A stretch of 29,221 nucleotides of DNA from contig DATKCJ010000152.1 of the NCBI GenBank assembly GCA_035513275.1, positions 1 to 29,221 on the forward strand, given 5' to 3'. Under the pieces are notes generated by a model. It worked only from the letters and a program-made list of their open reading frames with translations. It was not told where the DNA came from and made no database searches. The position numbers and the translations under genes were made by a program. How positions within the stretch are numbered: the first letter of the stretch is position 1; every line of letters begins with the position of its first letter. Origin of the DNA: DATKCJ01 sp035513275 (lineage in GTDB: Bacteria > Verrucomicrobiota > Verrucomicrobiia > Opitutales > Opitutaceae). Positions 8,110 to 15,186 of the stretch are shown in pieces.

Positions 8110-8788
8110 GCGATCAAACCCCGGCACCGGCGACGTCCGCGTGCGCAACGCATGGAAGAGTTTCGACAAGGGCCGCATCGCCGTCCTCAAGGGTGTCGAC
8201 CTCGAGGTGCGCCGCGGCGAAATGCTCGCGCTGTGGGGCGCGTCCGGCTCGGGCAAGAGCACGCTGCTGCACCTCGTGGGCGGGCTCGACATTCCCGACC
8301 GCGGGGAGGTCACCGTGTCAGGCATCGACACAGCAACCGAGCCAGCGCGGCTCGCGATCCGCAGGTTTCAAGTGGGTTTCGTTTTCCAACTTCACAACTT
8401 GATCCCGGACCTGACCGCGTCGGAAAACATTCTCGCGCCGTCGATCGCGTCGGGCTTGCCGCGCGCGACTGCTCGCGAGCGCCTCGGCGCGCTACTCGAG
8501 GCATCGGGCCTCTCGCATCGGCGCGACCACAGGATCCAGGACATGTCGGGAGGCGAGCGCCAGCGCACCGCGATCTGCCGCGCACTCATCAACAAGCCTG
8601 CCGTCCTTCTCGCTGACGAGCCCACGGGTGCGCTCGACGAGCAGACGGGCGAAGTAATCTTCGGCCTGTTTCGCGAAATGGCGAAAAGCGAAGGCGTGAC
8701 CGTCATCCTTGCGACGCACGAGCGGAAGTTTGCCGAGGGTTGCGACCGGATTCTCCGGATGCGGGAGGGATCGCTCCATGAACTCTGA
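8102..8788 (+). CDS. LolD/MacB-type ABC transporter ATP-binding protein
   Basis: A 228-residue ATPase with all ABC motifs: Walker A GASGSGKST (46-54), Q-loop FQLHNL (95-100), signature MSGGERQR (148-155), Walker B VLLADEP (168-174), D-loop GALDE, H-loop ATHE (H206). The SGGERQR signature and the size place it in the LolD/MacB/FtsE group that pairs with FtsX-like permeases such as the gene before it. It powers that permease at the cytoplasmic face of the membrane. The start overlaps the permease stop; the stop overlaps the next start (8778) by 11 bases, linking the transporter to the oxidase-like genes. Assembly or lipid-trafficking work for the neighbouring membrane complex is a reasonable inference. 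Confidence 0.95.
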   Translation: MSERSNPGTGDVRVRNAWKSFDKGRIAVLKGVDLEVRRGEMLALWGASGSGKSTLLHLVGGLDIPDRGEVTVSGIDTATEPARLAIRRFQVGFVFQLHNLIPDLTASENILAPSIASGLPRATARERLGALLEASGLSHRRDHRIQDMSGGERQRTAICRALINKPAVLLADEPTGALDEQTGEVIFGLFREMAKSEGVTVILATHERKFAEGCDRILRMREGSLHEL

Positions 8789-10151
8789 GGCGCATACCGC
8801 GGACACAATGCCCGCCGAGGCGATTGCACTCGCAGTGGCGCGCGCGAGCATCGCGTGGCTGCTCGTGGCGAATCTCGTGGGCCTGCTACTCGCGGTGCTT
8901 CTGGTTTGGCCGGGCGCCGGCGGATTGCTCGGGCCGCTCACCTACGGGCGGTGGATGCCGCTGCACACGGATTTCCAGCTTTACGGATGGTGTGCGCTGC
9001 CGGTCGCGGGAGTGTTGCTCGCCGCCTACTTGCCCCGCTCGCGGCGCGGGGTGCTGCACACGCGCATCGCGCTCGCGGCGTGGTCGGTTGCGCTCATGTA
9101 TTCCGGAATCGACTGGCTCGACGGCGGCGCGAGCGGAAAGCTCTTCATCGAGTGGTCTGGCGCGGCGCGGTTCGTGTTTCCTGCGGTGCTAACGCTTCTC
9201 TGGGTCGTGCTCGCCGATGGCTGGTGGACGCGGCGCGCGCAGCTCAGCGGCGCGGCTCGCTGGTTCACCGGCATTGTGCTCGCGGGCTTGCTGCTCGTGC
9301 CGTCGGTTCTCTACCTCGCATCGTCGACCGCAGTTTTTCCTGTCGTGAACCCGCACAGCGGAGGTGCCACCGGCACGAGCCTCTTGGGCTCCACTTTGGG
9401 CATCGTGCTGATCTTTCTGGTCGTCCCGCATCTTCTCCGACTTCCGAAGAGCGACGCGCTCGACCGGAATTCCGCCGTCATCTTCACCTACTTGCTCGTG
9501 CCCGCGCTGCTCCGCCGCGCGGATGCAGGGCACGCTGCGCGCTCGACAGCGTGGATCGTCTGGTCGTGGTTCGCGGTGTGCGCGGGCGTGTTCGCCTTCG
9601 CGAGCCACGCAAACGCCAGCCACCACTCGACCGCGCAAATCCTCGCGCTCGCGTCGCTGCTCCCGTGGCCGCTGCTGGTGATGTTGCACTGGAAGCGGTT
9701 CAACTGGGACGCCGGATCGTCCCGATGGCTCGCCGCATCGCTGGCTTGGGGTGTCGCGTTGGTGGTGACGGGGCTTCTCACATTTCTTCCCGGTGCGTCG
9801 GAGCGGTTGAAGTTCACCGACGCGCTCGTGGCGCACGCGCACCTCGCGATGGCGGGCATGCTGACTTCGATCAACGTCGTCCTGCTTCTCAACCTCGGGA
9901 GCGGGACGGCCGCGCGGCGCGCGCTGGGCTCGACCGCGCTTTTCTGGATGTGGCAGGCCGGGTGCCTGATTCAGGTCGTCGTCCTCAGTTATCTCGGTTG
10001 GCTCGAGGGCGCGGAGCCGTCGGTCTTGAACGCGACCGACGGGACTGTCGAGCTCGGCTACGATGCCCGGCTTCTCTCCGGAGTGTTGATGGCCGCGGCG
10101 GCGGCCGGCTGGCTTTGGAAACTCACGCTGCGAAACGAGCCGACCCGATGA
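8778..10151 (+). CDS. CcoN-like (haem-copper oxidase family) subunit I-like membrane protein
   Basis: A 457-residue protein with about 12 hydrophobic helices. It resembles the cbb3 catalytic subunit in two places: GRWMPLHTDFQLYG (H63, matching the GRLRPLHTNAV haem-b ligand helix) and VAHAHLAMAGML (H353, H355, matching the GHVHAGALGW pair that binds haem b3 and haem b). The expected CuB histidine in the middle helix is replaced by GGATGTSLLGSTLGIV, and the HH pair corresponds at best to SHANASHH (276-283). So low-spin haem binding looks retained while the CuB site looks incomplete; this comes from eye alignment only. ATGs and stops overlap with both neighbours. It may be a divergent oxygen or nitric oxide reductase subunit, or an electron-transfer relative without O2 chemistry. 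Confidence 0.75.
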   Translation: MNSEAHTADTMPAEAIALAVARASIAWLLVANLVGLLLAVLLVWPGAGGLLGPLTYGRWMPLHTDFQLYGWCALPVAGVLLAAYLPRSRRGVLHTRIALAAWSVALMYSGIDWLDGGASGKLFIEWSGAARFVFPAVLTLLWVVLADGWWTRRAQLSGAARWFTGIVLAGLLLVPSVLYLASSTAVFPVVNPHSGGATGTSLLGSTLGIVLIFLVVPHLLRLPKSDALDRNSAVIFTYLLVPALLRRADAGHAARSTAWIVWSWFAVCAGVFAFASHANASHHSTAQILALASLLPWPLLVMLHWKRFNWDAGSSRWLAASLAWGVALVVTGLLTFLPGASERLKFTDALVAHAHLAMAGMLTSINVVLLLNLGSGTAARRALGSTALFWMWQAGCLIQVVVLSYLGWLEGAEPSVLNATDGTVELGYDARLLSGVLMAAAAAGWLWKLTLRNEPTR

Positions 10152-10561
10152 ACTCCGGTTCGCGCAACACCGCGGCCGTGTTGCTCTCGCTCGTCGCGGG
10201 TGCCGCCGACACTGCGACCGGAGGCGCGCTTGTGTTCGCTCCCGCGCTCGCGCTTCAACTGATGGGTGTGCCGCCGCGTGATCCGGCGATGGTCGCCTTC
10301 GTTGGCGCGTTTGTCGGCGCAGTGGGAATCTCCTACCTGTGGGGCCTCTCCGCGTGGCGTGTGAGCGGCGCGCCTCGGATGCTGCGCGAGGTATGGAAAT
10401 TCACGGCGCTCGTCCGGCTCGCGGCCGGGATTTACTCTGCCGTCGCGATCGCACGCGGTGTGCTCGAGCCGGGTTGGTGGACCGTGCCCGCGTTTGATCT
10501 TACTCTAGCCGCCGTGCAGATCGCGCTGCTGAGGTGCGGGTGGCTCGGAGGCGCACCGTGA
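10148..10561 (+). CDS. Small integral membrane protein, unknown function
   Basis: A 137-residue hydrophobic protein with about four predicted helices (AAVLLSLVAGAADTATGG, MVAFVGAFVGAVGISYLWGL, ALVRLAAGIYSAVAIARGV, FDLTLAAVQIALLRCGWL). I do not recognise a family. There are no histidine or CxxCH haem ligands, so it is unlikely to carry a cofactor. It is coupled on both sides by ATGA/GTGA overlaps between the CcoN-like gene and the transporter-cytochrome fusion, as expected for an accessory subunit or assembly factor of that complex. Confidence 0.8.
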   Translation: MNSGSRNTAAVLLSLVAGAADTATGGALVFAPALALQLMGVPPRDPAMVAFVGAFVGAVGISYLWGLSAWRVSGAPRMLREVWKFTALVRLAAGIYSAVAIARGVLEPGWWTVPAFDLTLAAVQIALLRCGWLGGAP

Positions 10562-12498
10562 ACACGGGTCGCGTCTCGACGCCTGCAGCGTTGGCCGCCG
10601 CATTCGCCGCGGCCGCGATCTACGTGCACTTTCTCATCTTTGCGGAGTTCGCACTGCTCGAGCTCGCGGCCACAGCGAGTGGTGGCGCCGCACCCGGAAA
10701 GCTGCAGCTTCTCCCGCTCGTGATCAGCGGTGTGCTGGGCGGCGCGCTCGCCGCCGCGATCTGCCGTCCCGCGCGAACCGCGCACGTCCTCGCCTCGGGC
10801 CTCGCAGTTTGCGCCGCCGCAGCGGCGCTGGCCGCGCTCGCAACCGGGCCGGCGTTGATCGTTGCTGCGACCGCATTGACCGGGCTCGGCCTCGGCATCG
10901 CGACCGTCTCTCTCGCAGGATCCGCGCACCGACTGTTCGCGGGCCGCGGAGTCGGGCTGTGGCTCGGCGCGGCGACTGGTGTCGCGTATGCGATCTGCAA
11001 TGTGCCCGCGCTGTTCGAGTCGGCGCCTCGCACGCAGGCGATCGCGGCTGCGCTGATTGCGTTCGCCGGAGCGGGCTGCGCGATGTTTGTCGATGCGAGC
11101 CGCGAGCCGCCTCCGCCACCCGAGGCGCGATCCTCGATCGGATTCTGGGCGGGCGTGGCGGTGCTCTTCCTGCTCGTGTGGTTCGACTCGGCGGCGTTCT
11201 ACCTCATTCAGCACGACACCAATCTGAAGTTCGCAAGTTGGGGAGGCACCGGGCAACTATGGACGATTGCCGCGCTGCACCTGATCGTCGCAATCACCGC
11301 GGGCAAACTTATCGACGCGGGATGGATGCGCGCGACGCTTGCACTCGCGGGTGTGCTTCTGGGAGCAGCGGTGCTCGCGCTTAAGAACGTGCCGGAAGCT
11401 TCGGCCGTGGGACACGTGCTCTATCCGGTCGCCGTCTCACTCTACTCCGTCGTGCTGATTGCGTTCCCGGCGTTCACGCGCAAGACGCGCACGCCAGCGA
11501 GTGCCCAGGTCCGCGCTGCGATATTGTTCGGCATCGCGGGATGGATCGGCTCCGCCGCAGGGATCGGCATGGTGCTCGATCTCGGACGACTCGCCCTGCT
11601 ACCCACCGCAATCGCGGGAGTCGCGATGCTGCTCTTGCTCGTTTGGAACAGGCCGTGGCGGATGCTCGCTGTGATCGCCGTTCTCGTCGCGCTGCCCGTG
11701 CGTGAGATGCGCGCGTCTCAGCCCGACGATCCGGTCGCCGAGGGCCGGCGCGTTTACATCGCCGAAGGTTGCATCCACTGCCACTCGCAGTTCGTGCGGC
11801 CCGGCACACGCGACGAACTCGCGTGGGGACCGGTGGCACCGCTCGAATCGATGCTCGCAGCCACTCCGCCTCTCCTCGGCAACCGCCGGCAGGGACCCGA
11901 CCTGCAAAACGTCGGCATTCGTCGCTCGGCTGAATGGAACCGCCTGCACCTCATCGAGCCGCGCGCGGTCTCACCCGGCTCGCGAATGCCCTCCTACGCG
12001 CATCTCTTCGCCGCGGGTGATGCGCGCTGCGACGCGCTCCTCGAATACCTCGCCAGCCTGGGCACCGGGCAGCGCGAGGCGCGCGAAGCGCAGATCGCTA
12101 ACTGGCGCCCGTGCGCACCGCCCTCGGACGCCGCTCACGGCCGCAAGCTCTTCATGCAGCATTGCGCCCAGTGCCATGGCAAAGACGGCCGCGGCAGCGG
12201 TCCACTTGCGATGAGGCTCACATCACCGCCGCGCGATCTCACCGCAGGTGCATGGCGGTTCATTTCGCGCGAGACCAACATTCTCCTGGCCAAACCCCCG
12301 CCAAAAACATGTCACCTAATAGGTGACATTGCTCCGGCGGCCCCAGACGTGACCTTGGCGCGCGTGATCAAGTTTGGCGTGCCCGGCACATCGATGCCGG
12401 GGCACGAGACGCTGCCCGACGCGGACATAGGTGCGTTGACCGGGCATGTCCGCTCCCTGATGATGCATGCTGCCCTCAATGAGAATCCTCCTGGTTGA
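10558..12498 (+). CDS. MFS-like membrane domain fused to two cytochrome c domains (CcoO-like, CcoP-like)
   Basis: A 646-residue protein starting at GTG 10558. Residues about 10-385 form about 12 helices with a major-facilitator look (RLFAGRGVGLWLGAATGVAYA; later ARKT-type loop RKTRTPASAQVR). Residues about 390-505 are a mono-haem domain like CcoO/FixO: EGCIHCHSQFVRPGTRDE (haem C405/C408/H409), GPDLQNVGIRRSAEWNRLHL and the axial-Met segment PGSRMPSY (M477). Residues about 520-635 are a second cytochrome c: CAQCH (536-540) and GTSMPGHE (M613). CcoO normally has one anchoring helix, so replacement by a transporter-like domain is unusual. Near residues 577-597 an atypical insert (AKPPPKTCHLIGDIAPAAP) is encoded around a 21-bp palindrome. 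It likely carries electrons to or from the CcoN-like protein. The true end overlaps the regulator gene. Confidence 0.85.
   Translation: MNTGRVSTPAALAAAFAAAAIYVHFLIFAEFALLELAATASGGAAPGKLQLLPLVISGVLGGALAAAICRPARTAHVLASGLAVCAAAAALAALATGPALIVAATALTGLGLGIATVSLAGSAHRLFAGRGVGLWLGAATGVAYAICNVPALFESAPRTQAIAAALIAFAGAGCAMFVDASREPPPPPEARSSIGFWAGVAVLFLLVWFDSAAFYLIQHDTNLKFASWGGTGQLWTIAALHLIVAITAGKLIDAGWMRATLALAGVLLGAAVLALKNVPEASAVGHVLYPVAVSLYSVVLIAFPAFTRKTRTPASAQVRAAILFGIAGWIGSAAGIGMVLDLGRLALLPTAIAGVAMLLLLVWNRPWRMLAVIAVLVALPVREMRASQPDDPVAEGRRVYIAEGCIHCHSQFVRPGTRDELAWGPVAPLESMLAATPPLLGNRRQGPDLQNVGIRRSAEWNRLHLIEPRAVSPGSRMPSYAHLFAAGDARCDALLEYLASLGTGQREAREAQIANWRPCAPPSDAAHGRKLFMQHCAQCHGKDGRGSGPLAMRLTSPPRDLTAGAWRFISRETNILLAKPPPKTCHLIGDIAPAAPDVTLARVIKFGVPGTSMPGHETLPDADIGALTGHVRSLMMHAALNENPPG
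12309..12329. repeat. 21-bp perfect palindrome inside the cytochrome gene
   Basis: ATGTCACCTA and TAGGTGACAT are exact reverse complements around a single central A. It sits in frame in the second cytochrome c domain, with an A-rich run (CCAAAAACAT) before it, unlike the surrounding GC-rich codons. The encoded stretch interrupts the usual spacing between the haem motif and the axial methionine, so it looks like a small inserted palindromic element. Confidence 0.8.
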
Positions 12499-13144
12499 AG
12501 ACGAGCGAAAGGTGGCGCAGTTCATCGAGAAGGGTCTCGCAGAGGCAGCCTACACGCCCGTCGTGGCACGCAACTGCGCCGAAGCACGCGACCGGATGAG
12601 CGAGGGCGCATTCGACGCAGTCGTGCTCGATCTCGGCCTGCCCGACGGCGACGGACTCGACCTGCTCAAGCAGTGGCGCTCGATGGGGCACAACGAGCCC
12701 GTGCTCATCCTGAGCGCGCGCGACGCCGTGCTCGACCGCGTGCGCGGTCTCAACGTCGGCGCCGACGATTATCTGCCCAAGCCGTTCAGCTTCGACGAAC
12801 TCCTCGCGCGCCTGCGCTCGCTGTTGCGACGCCATGCGACAGCGAAAACGACAACGCTCTCGCATCGCGGCGTCCGCCTCGACCTGCTCGCGCGCACGGT
12901 GACTGTCGGCGACAAACCCGTGGAGATGACAAACCGCGAGTTCGCACTGCTCGAGCTGTTTCTGCAAAACACAGGCCGAGTGCTCACGCGCACGATGATC
13001 GCCGAACGCGTGTGGGAAGTGCACCACGACATGGAGACAAACCTGATCGACGTCTACGTGCGCCGGCTGCGCGCGAAGATCGAGCAGGATTCGGCCCAGC
13101 CGTTGATCAAGACGCTCCGCGGCTCCGGCTACCAGATGCTATGA
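12479..13144 (+). CDS. OmpR/PhoB-family response regulator
   Basis: A 221-residue two-domain regulator. The receiver has the acidic pair E7/D8 (LVEDE), phospho-acceptor D51 (VVLDLGLPDGDG), and K in LPKPF about residue 101. The C-terminal winged helix carries the expected EMTNREFALLELFLQNTGRVLTR (shortened: TNREFALLELFLQN) and VYVRRLRAKIE segments. It binds DNA as a dimer once phosphorylated by the kinase encoded next. ATG 12479 gives MRILLVEDE, the normal N-terminus; an ATG at 12467 adds four residues. It overlaps the cytochrome fusion by 20 bases and the kinase by ATGA. Autoregulation of this operon is likely; no clear direct-repeat operator was found near 5490. Confidence 0.96.
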   Translation: MRILLVEDERKVAQFIEKGLAEAAYTPVVARNCAEARDRMSEGAFDAVVLDLGLPDGDGLDLLKQWRSMGHNEPVLILSARDAVLDRVRGLNVGADDYLPKPFSFDELLARLRSLLRRHATAKTTTLSHRGVRLDLLARTVTVGDKPVEMTNREFALLELFLQNTGRVLTRTMIAERVWEVHHDMETNLIDVYVRRLRAKIEQDSAQPLIKTLRGSGYQML

Positions 13145-14487
13145 GTTCGCTCACCGCACGGCTCGCCGCCGCGTTTGCGATCATGTCGACTCTCACGCTC
13201 GCCGCGATTCTCGTGGCAGGGCGCTGGATACTCGACCGGCAGGTCGTCTCGGGGCTCGATTTGCTCAACCAAGCGGAGTTCGAAGAAATATCCGCCGAGA
13301 TCAACGGACCGTCCGGACAAGCCGTCATCGAGGCGCTGACGGAGCATGCCTTGCTGGATGCACCGATGTTCTATTTCCAGGTCCACGACGCCGCGGGAGA
13401 GATCCTCTTCCGCTCGCAAAACCTGGGCGCAAACGAGTTGCCCGCGACGCGCGGGATCGAGCCACACCGAACGGAAGAAGTCGCGGAGTTGGGCTCGCTC
13501 CGCATTTCCGAATTTCCACTCGGGCAGCAACACATGCAGATCGCCGCTTCGCTCGGGCCGCTTCACGCACTCCTCGCTGCCTACACCAGGATGAGTGTCG
13601 GGCTGGTGGCTATTGTCGCTATCTTGAGCGTGGCGATCGGAGTCGCGTTCAGCCGCATCGCGCTGCGCCCGATCCGCGAGATAGGCCGCACTGCACGTCG
13701 CATCGGCGCCGACAACCTCACCGAGCGCATTCCGGTGCCCGCGACGCGGGACGAGGTGGCTGACCTCGCGCTCCTGTTGAACAGGATGTTCGATCGCATC
13801 GAGTCTGGTTTCACCGAAGTGCGCCGGTTCACCGCCGAGGCATCGCACGAATTGAAGACGCCGCTCGTGCTCGCACGACTGCAGGCCGAGAAACTCGCGC
13901 GCGACGGACGCCTCGATGGGGAGCAGGCCGAGGCGATGAACAGCCTGCTCGGCGAGCTCAGCCGCCTGCAGCGCGTCATCGACAATCTCCTCTTCCTCGC
14001 GAAAGCCGAGGCCGGCGTGATGCAGCTCAACCTTCGCGAGCAGGATCCGCAGGCGTTCATCGCCGCGTTCGCCGAGGATGCGACGGTGCTGGCCGAGGAC
14101 CGCGACAGAATATTCACCCTGACCGGGAACGAACACGGCCGCGCGCGATTCGACACCGAGTGGATACGCCGTGTCCTGCTAAACATTCTGACCAACGCGC
14201 TCAAGTTCGGCCCGCGCGGCGGCACGCTGCTGCTAGAGTCGCGCGTGATGCCAGATGCGTGGCGAGTCACACTGACAGACGACGGCCCCGGCGTGCCGGC
14301 CGCAGACCTTGAGAGAATCTTCAGCCGGTTCGTGCAGCTCTCCGATTCCTCCGGTGAGGAAAATGAAGGCGCAGGCCTCGGCCTCGCGATCGCGCGCAGC
14401 ATCCTTCAGCTACACGGGGGCACCATCCGCGCCGAGAACCGCACCGACCGGTCCGGTCTGAAGGTGACGTTCGAGATTCCGGGGTGA
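13141..14487 (+). CDS. Membrane sensor histidine kinase
   Basis: A 448-residue kinase. Helix 1 (residues about 8-30), a periplasmic sensor of about 115 residues, helix 2 (about 150-171), then a HAMP linker (LRPIREIGRTARRIGADNL), a HisKA dimerisation domain with ASHELKTPL (phospho-acceptor H236), and a catalytic domain with N-box LLNILTNALKFGP, G1 DDGPGVP and G2 GAGLGLAIA. All catalytic boxes are intact. The periplasmic part contains no obvious haem or metal motif, so the signal is unknown; redox or envelope state is plausible from context. It overlaps the response regulator by 4 bases and is the last gene of the operon. Confidence 0.96.
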   Translation: MSSLTARLAAAFAIMSTLTLAAILVAGRWILDRQVVSGLDLLNQAEFEEISAEINGPSGQAVIEALTEHALLDAPMFYFQVHDAAGEILFRSQNLGANELPATRGIEPHRTEEVAELGSLRISEFPLGQQHMQIAASLGPLHALLAAYTRMSVGLVAIVAILSVAIGVAFSRIALRPIREIGRTARRIGADNLTERIPVPATRDEVADLALLLNRMFDRIESGFTEVRRFTAEASHELKTPLVLARLQAEKLARDGRLDGEQAEAMNSLLGELSRLQRVIDNLLFLAKAEAGVMQLNLREQDPQAFIAAFAEDATVLAEDRDRIFTLTGNEHGRARFDTEWIRRVLLNILTNALKFGPRGGTLLLESRVMPDAWRVTLTDDGPGVPAADLERIFSRFVQLSDSSGEENEGAGLGLAIARSILQLHGGTIRAENRTDRSGLKVTFEIPG

Positions 14488-14509
14488 GGCTGCGCTGCCG
14501 CGCAGCCTC
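14486..14509 (+). terminator. Strong hairpin at operon end
   Basis: GAGGCTGCGC (14486-14495), a TGCC loop and GCGCAGCCTC (14500-14509) form a perfect 10-bp stem that begins within the kinase stop codon. Only a short T-poor stretch (GGTCTTGG) follows, so it may act as a terminator or as a 3'-end stabilising hairpin. Confidence 0.65.
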
Positions 14510-14575
14510 GGTCTTGGACGCGCCAGCAGTCGGAAAAAATCGGCGGTAGACTCACCATAAGAGAAGAGCCTCCGA

Positions 14576-14603
14576 GGTAGCGCCCCTCTCGCCGAGAGGC
14601 GCG
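14576..14603 (+). repeat. REP palindrome upstream of RAYT gene
   Basis: GGTAG foot followed by a hairpin CCTCTC-GCC-GAGAGG extended by CGC/GCG. It is the inverted counterpart of 15143-15170, differing at only two or so of 28 positions. The preceding CCTCCGAGGTAG also occurs at the REP locus near 21606. Confidence 0.85.
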
Positions 14604-14658
14604 TAGGTCTCGATTCTTCCCACATTGCTGCCTATTCGCGACCGATCCAACCTGAAGC

Positions 14659-15123
14659 GTGCCCCGATTCTCTCCACGCAAACGTCTCAGTCACGAGGTG
14701 CCGAACTGGGTGCCTGATGGTGCATTATTCTTCATCACCGTGTGCGCGAAGGTCCGAAGAGTGAACTCACTAGCGCTACCCCAAGTCGCTCCCGTGCTCA
14801 TTGAGTCCGTGCGTCATCGCAACGACCGCGGTGATTGGTTTGCACGGCTTTTCCTGATCATGCCGGACCATGTTCACGCGTTGGTCGCGGTGCCGCCAGA
14901 CCGAACCCTTCTCTCAGAAATCCGCGGCTGGAAGCGCTACACCGCGAAGGTCGCAGGCGTAACATGGCAGGATGGATTCTTTGAACACCGCCTGCGTCCA
15001 GAGGAACAGTTCGAGCTGAAGGCGCGATACATAAGGGAGAATCCAGTTAGGGCACGGCTTGTGGAAACAGCATCAGCATGGCCATGGGTCTGGGCACCGG
15101 AATCGCCCGTGCACTTGGGCTAA
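14659..15123 (+). CDS. REP-associated tyrosine transposase (RAYT, Y1/HUH family)
   Basis: A 154-residue protein starting at GTG 14659. It contains the HUH-like metal site MPDHVHALV (H71, H73), the catalytic tyrosine in WKRYTAK (Y94), and the RAYT tail signatures WQDGFFEHRLR, YIRENPVRARLV and WPW. These single-strand endonucleases cut at the foot (GTAG) of REP hairpins and form a 5'-phosphotyrosine intermediate. Length and motif order are complete, so it is probably active. It stands alone with its own flanking REPs; other GTAG-footed palindromes in this window (5266, 16283, 17966, 21606, 21699, 27913) are candidate substrates. Confidence 0.94.
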   Translation: MPRFSPRKRLSHEVPNWVPDGALFFITVCAKVRRVNSLALPQVAPVLIESVRHRNDRGDWFARLFLIMPDHVHALVAVPPDRTLLSEIRGWKRYTAKVAGVTWQDGFFEHRLRPEEQFELKARYIRENPVRARLVETASAWPWVWAPESPVHLG

Positions 15124-15142
15124 GACGCTCGCGTCCGTCTTT

Positions 15143-15170
15143 CGCGCCTCTCGGCGAGAGACGCGCTACC
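15143..15170 (-). repeat. REP palindrome downstream of RAYT gene (inverted)
   Basis: CGCGCCTCTCGGCGAGAGACGCGCTACC pattern (hairpin CTCTC-GGC-GAGAG flanked by CGCG, foot CTACC). It is the inverted copy of 14576-14603 and lies 19 bases after the RAYT stop; it may also terminate RAYT transcription and that of the convergent gene. Confidence 0.85.
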
Positions 15171-15186
15171 TGAACAGCCAGAGTCT

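Larger units (their letters stand above)
14576..15170 (+). mobile_element. RAYT unit: REP-associated tyrosine transposase between inverted REPs
   Basis: The transposase-like gene (14659-15123) lies between inverted 28-bp REP palindromes at 14576-14603 and 15143-15170. This is the typical REP-RAYT-REP arrangement. RAYTs are usually single-copy domesticated relatives of IS200/IS605 transposases that spread REP sequences. I see no target duplication, and no IS200/605-type ends beyond the REPs. Confidence 0.8.

Noticed and set aside
6955..8331. A 458-residue minus-strand open frame
   Set aside because: It overlaps two well-supported ABC transporter genes and has a charged, low-complexity composition.
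12673..13140. Upstream extension of the histidine-kinase frame
   Set aside because: It lies across the response-regulator gene in another frame and is arginine-rich; ATG 13141 with ATGA overlap fits the family N-terminus.
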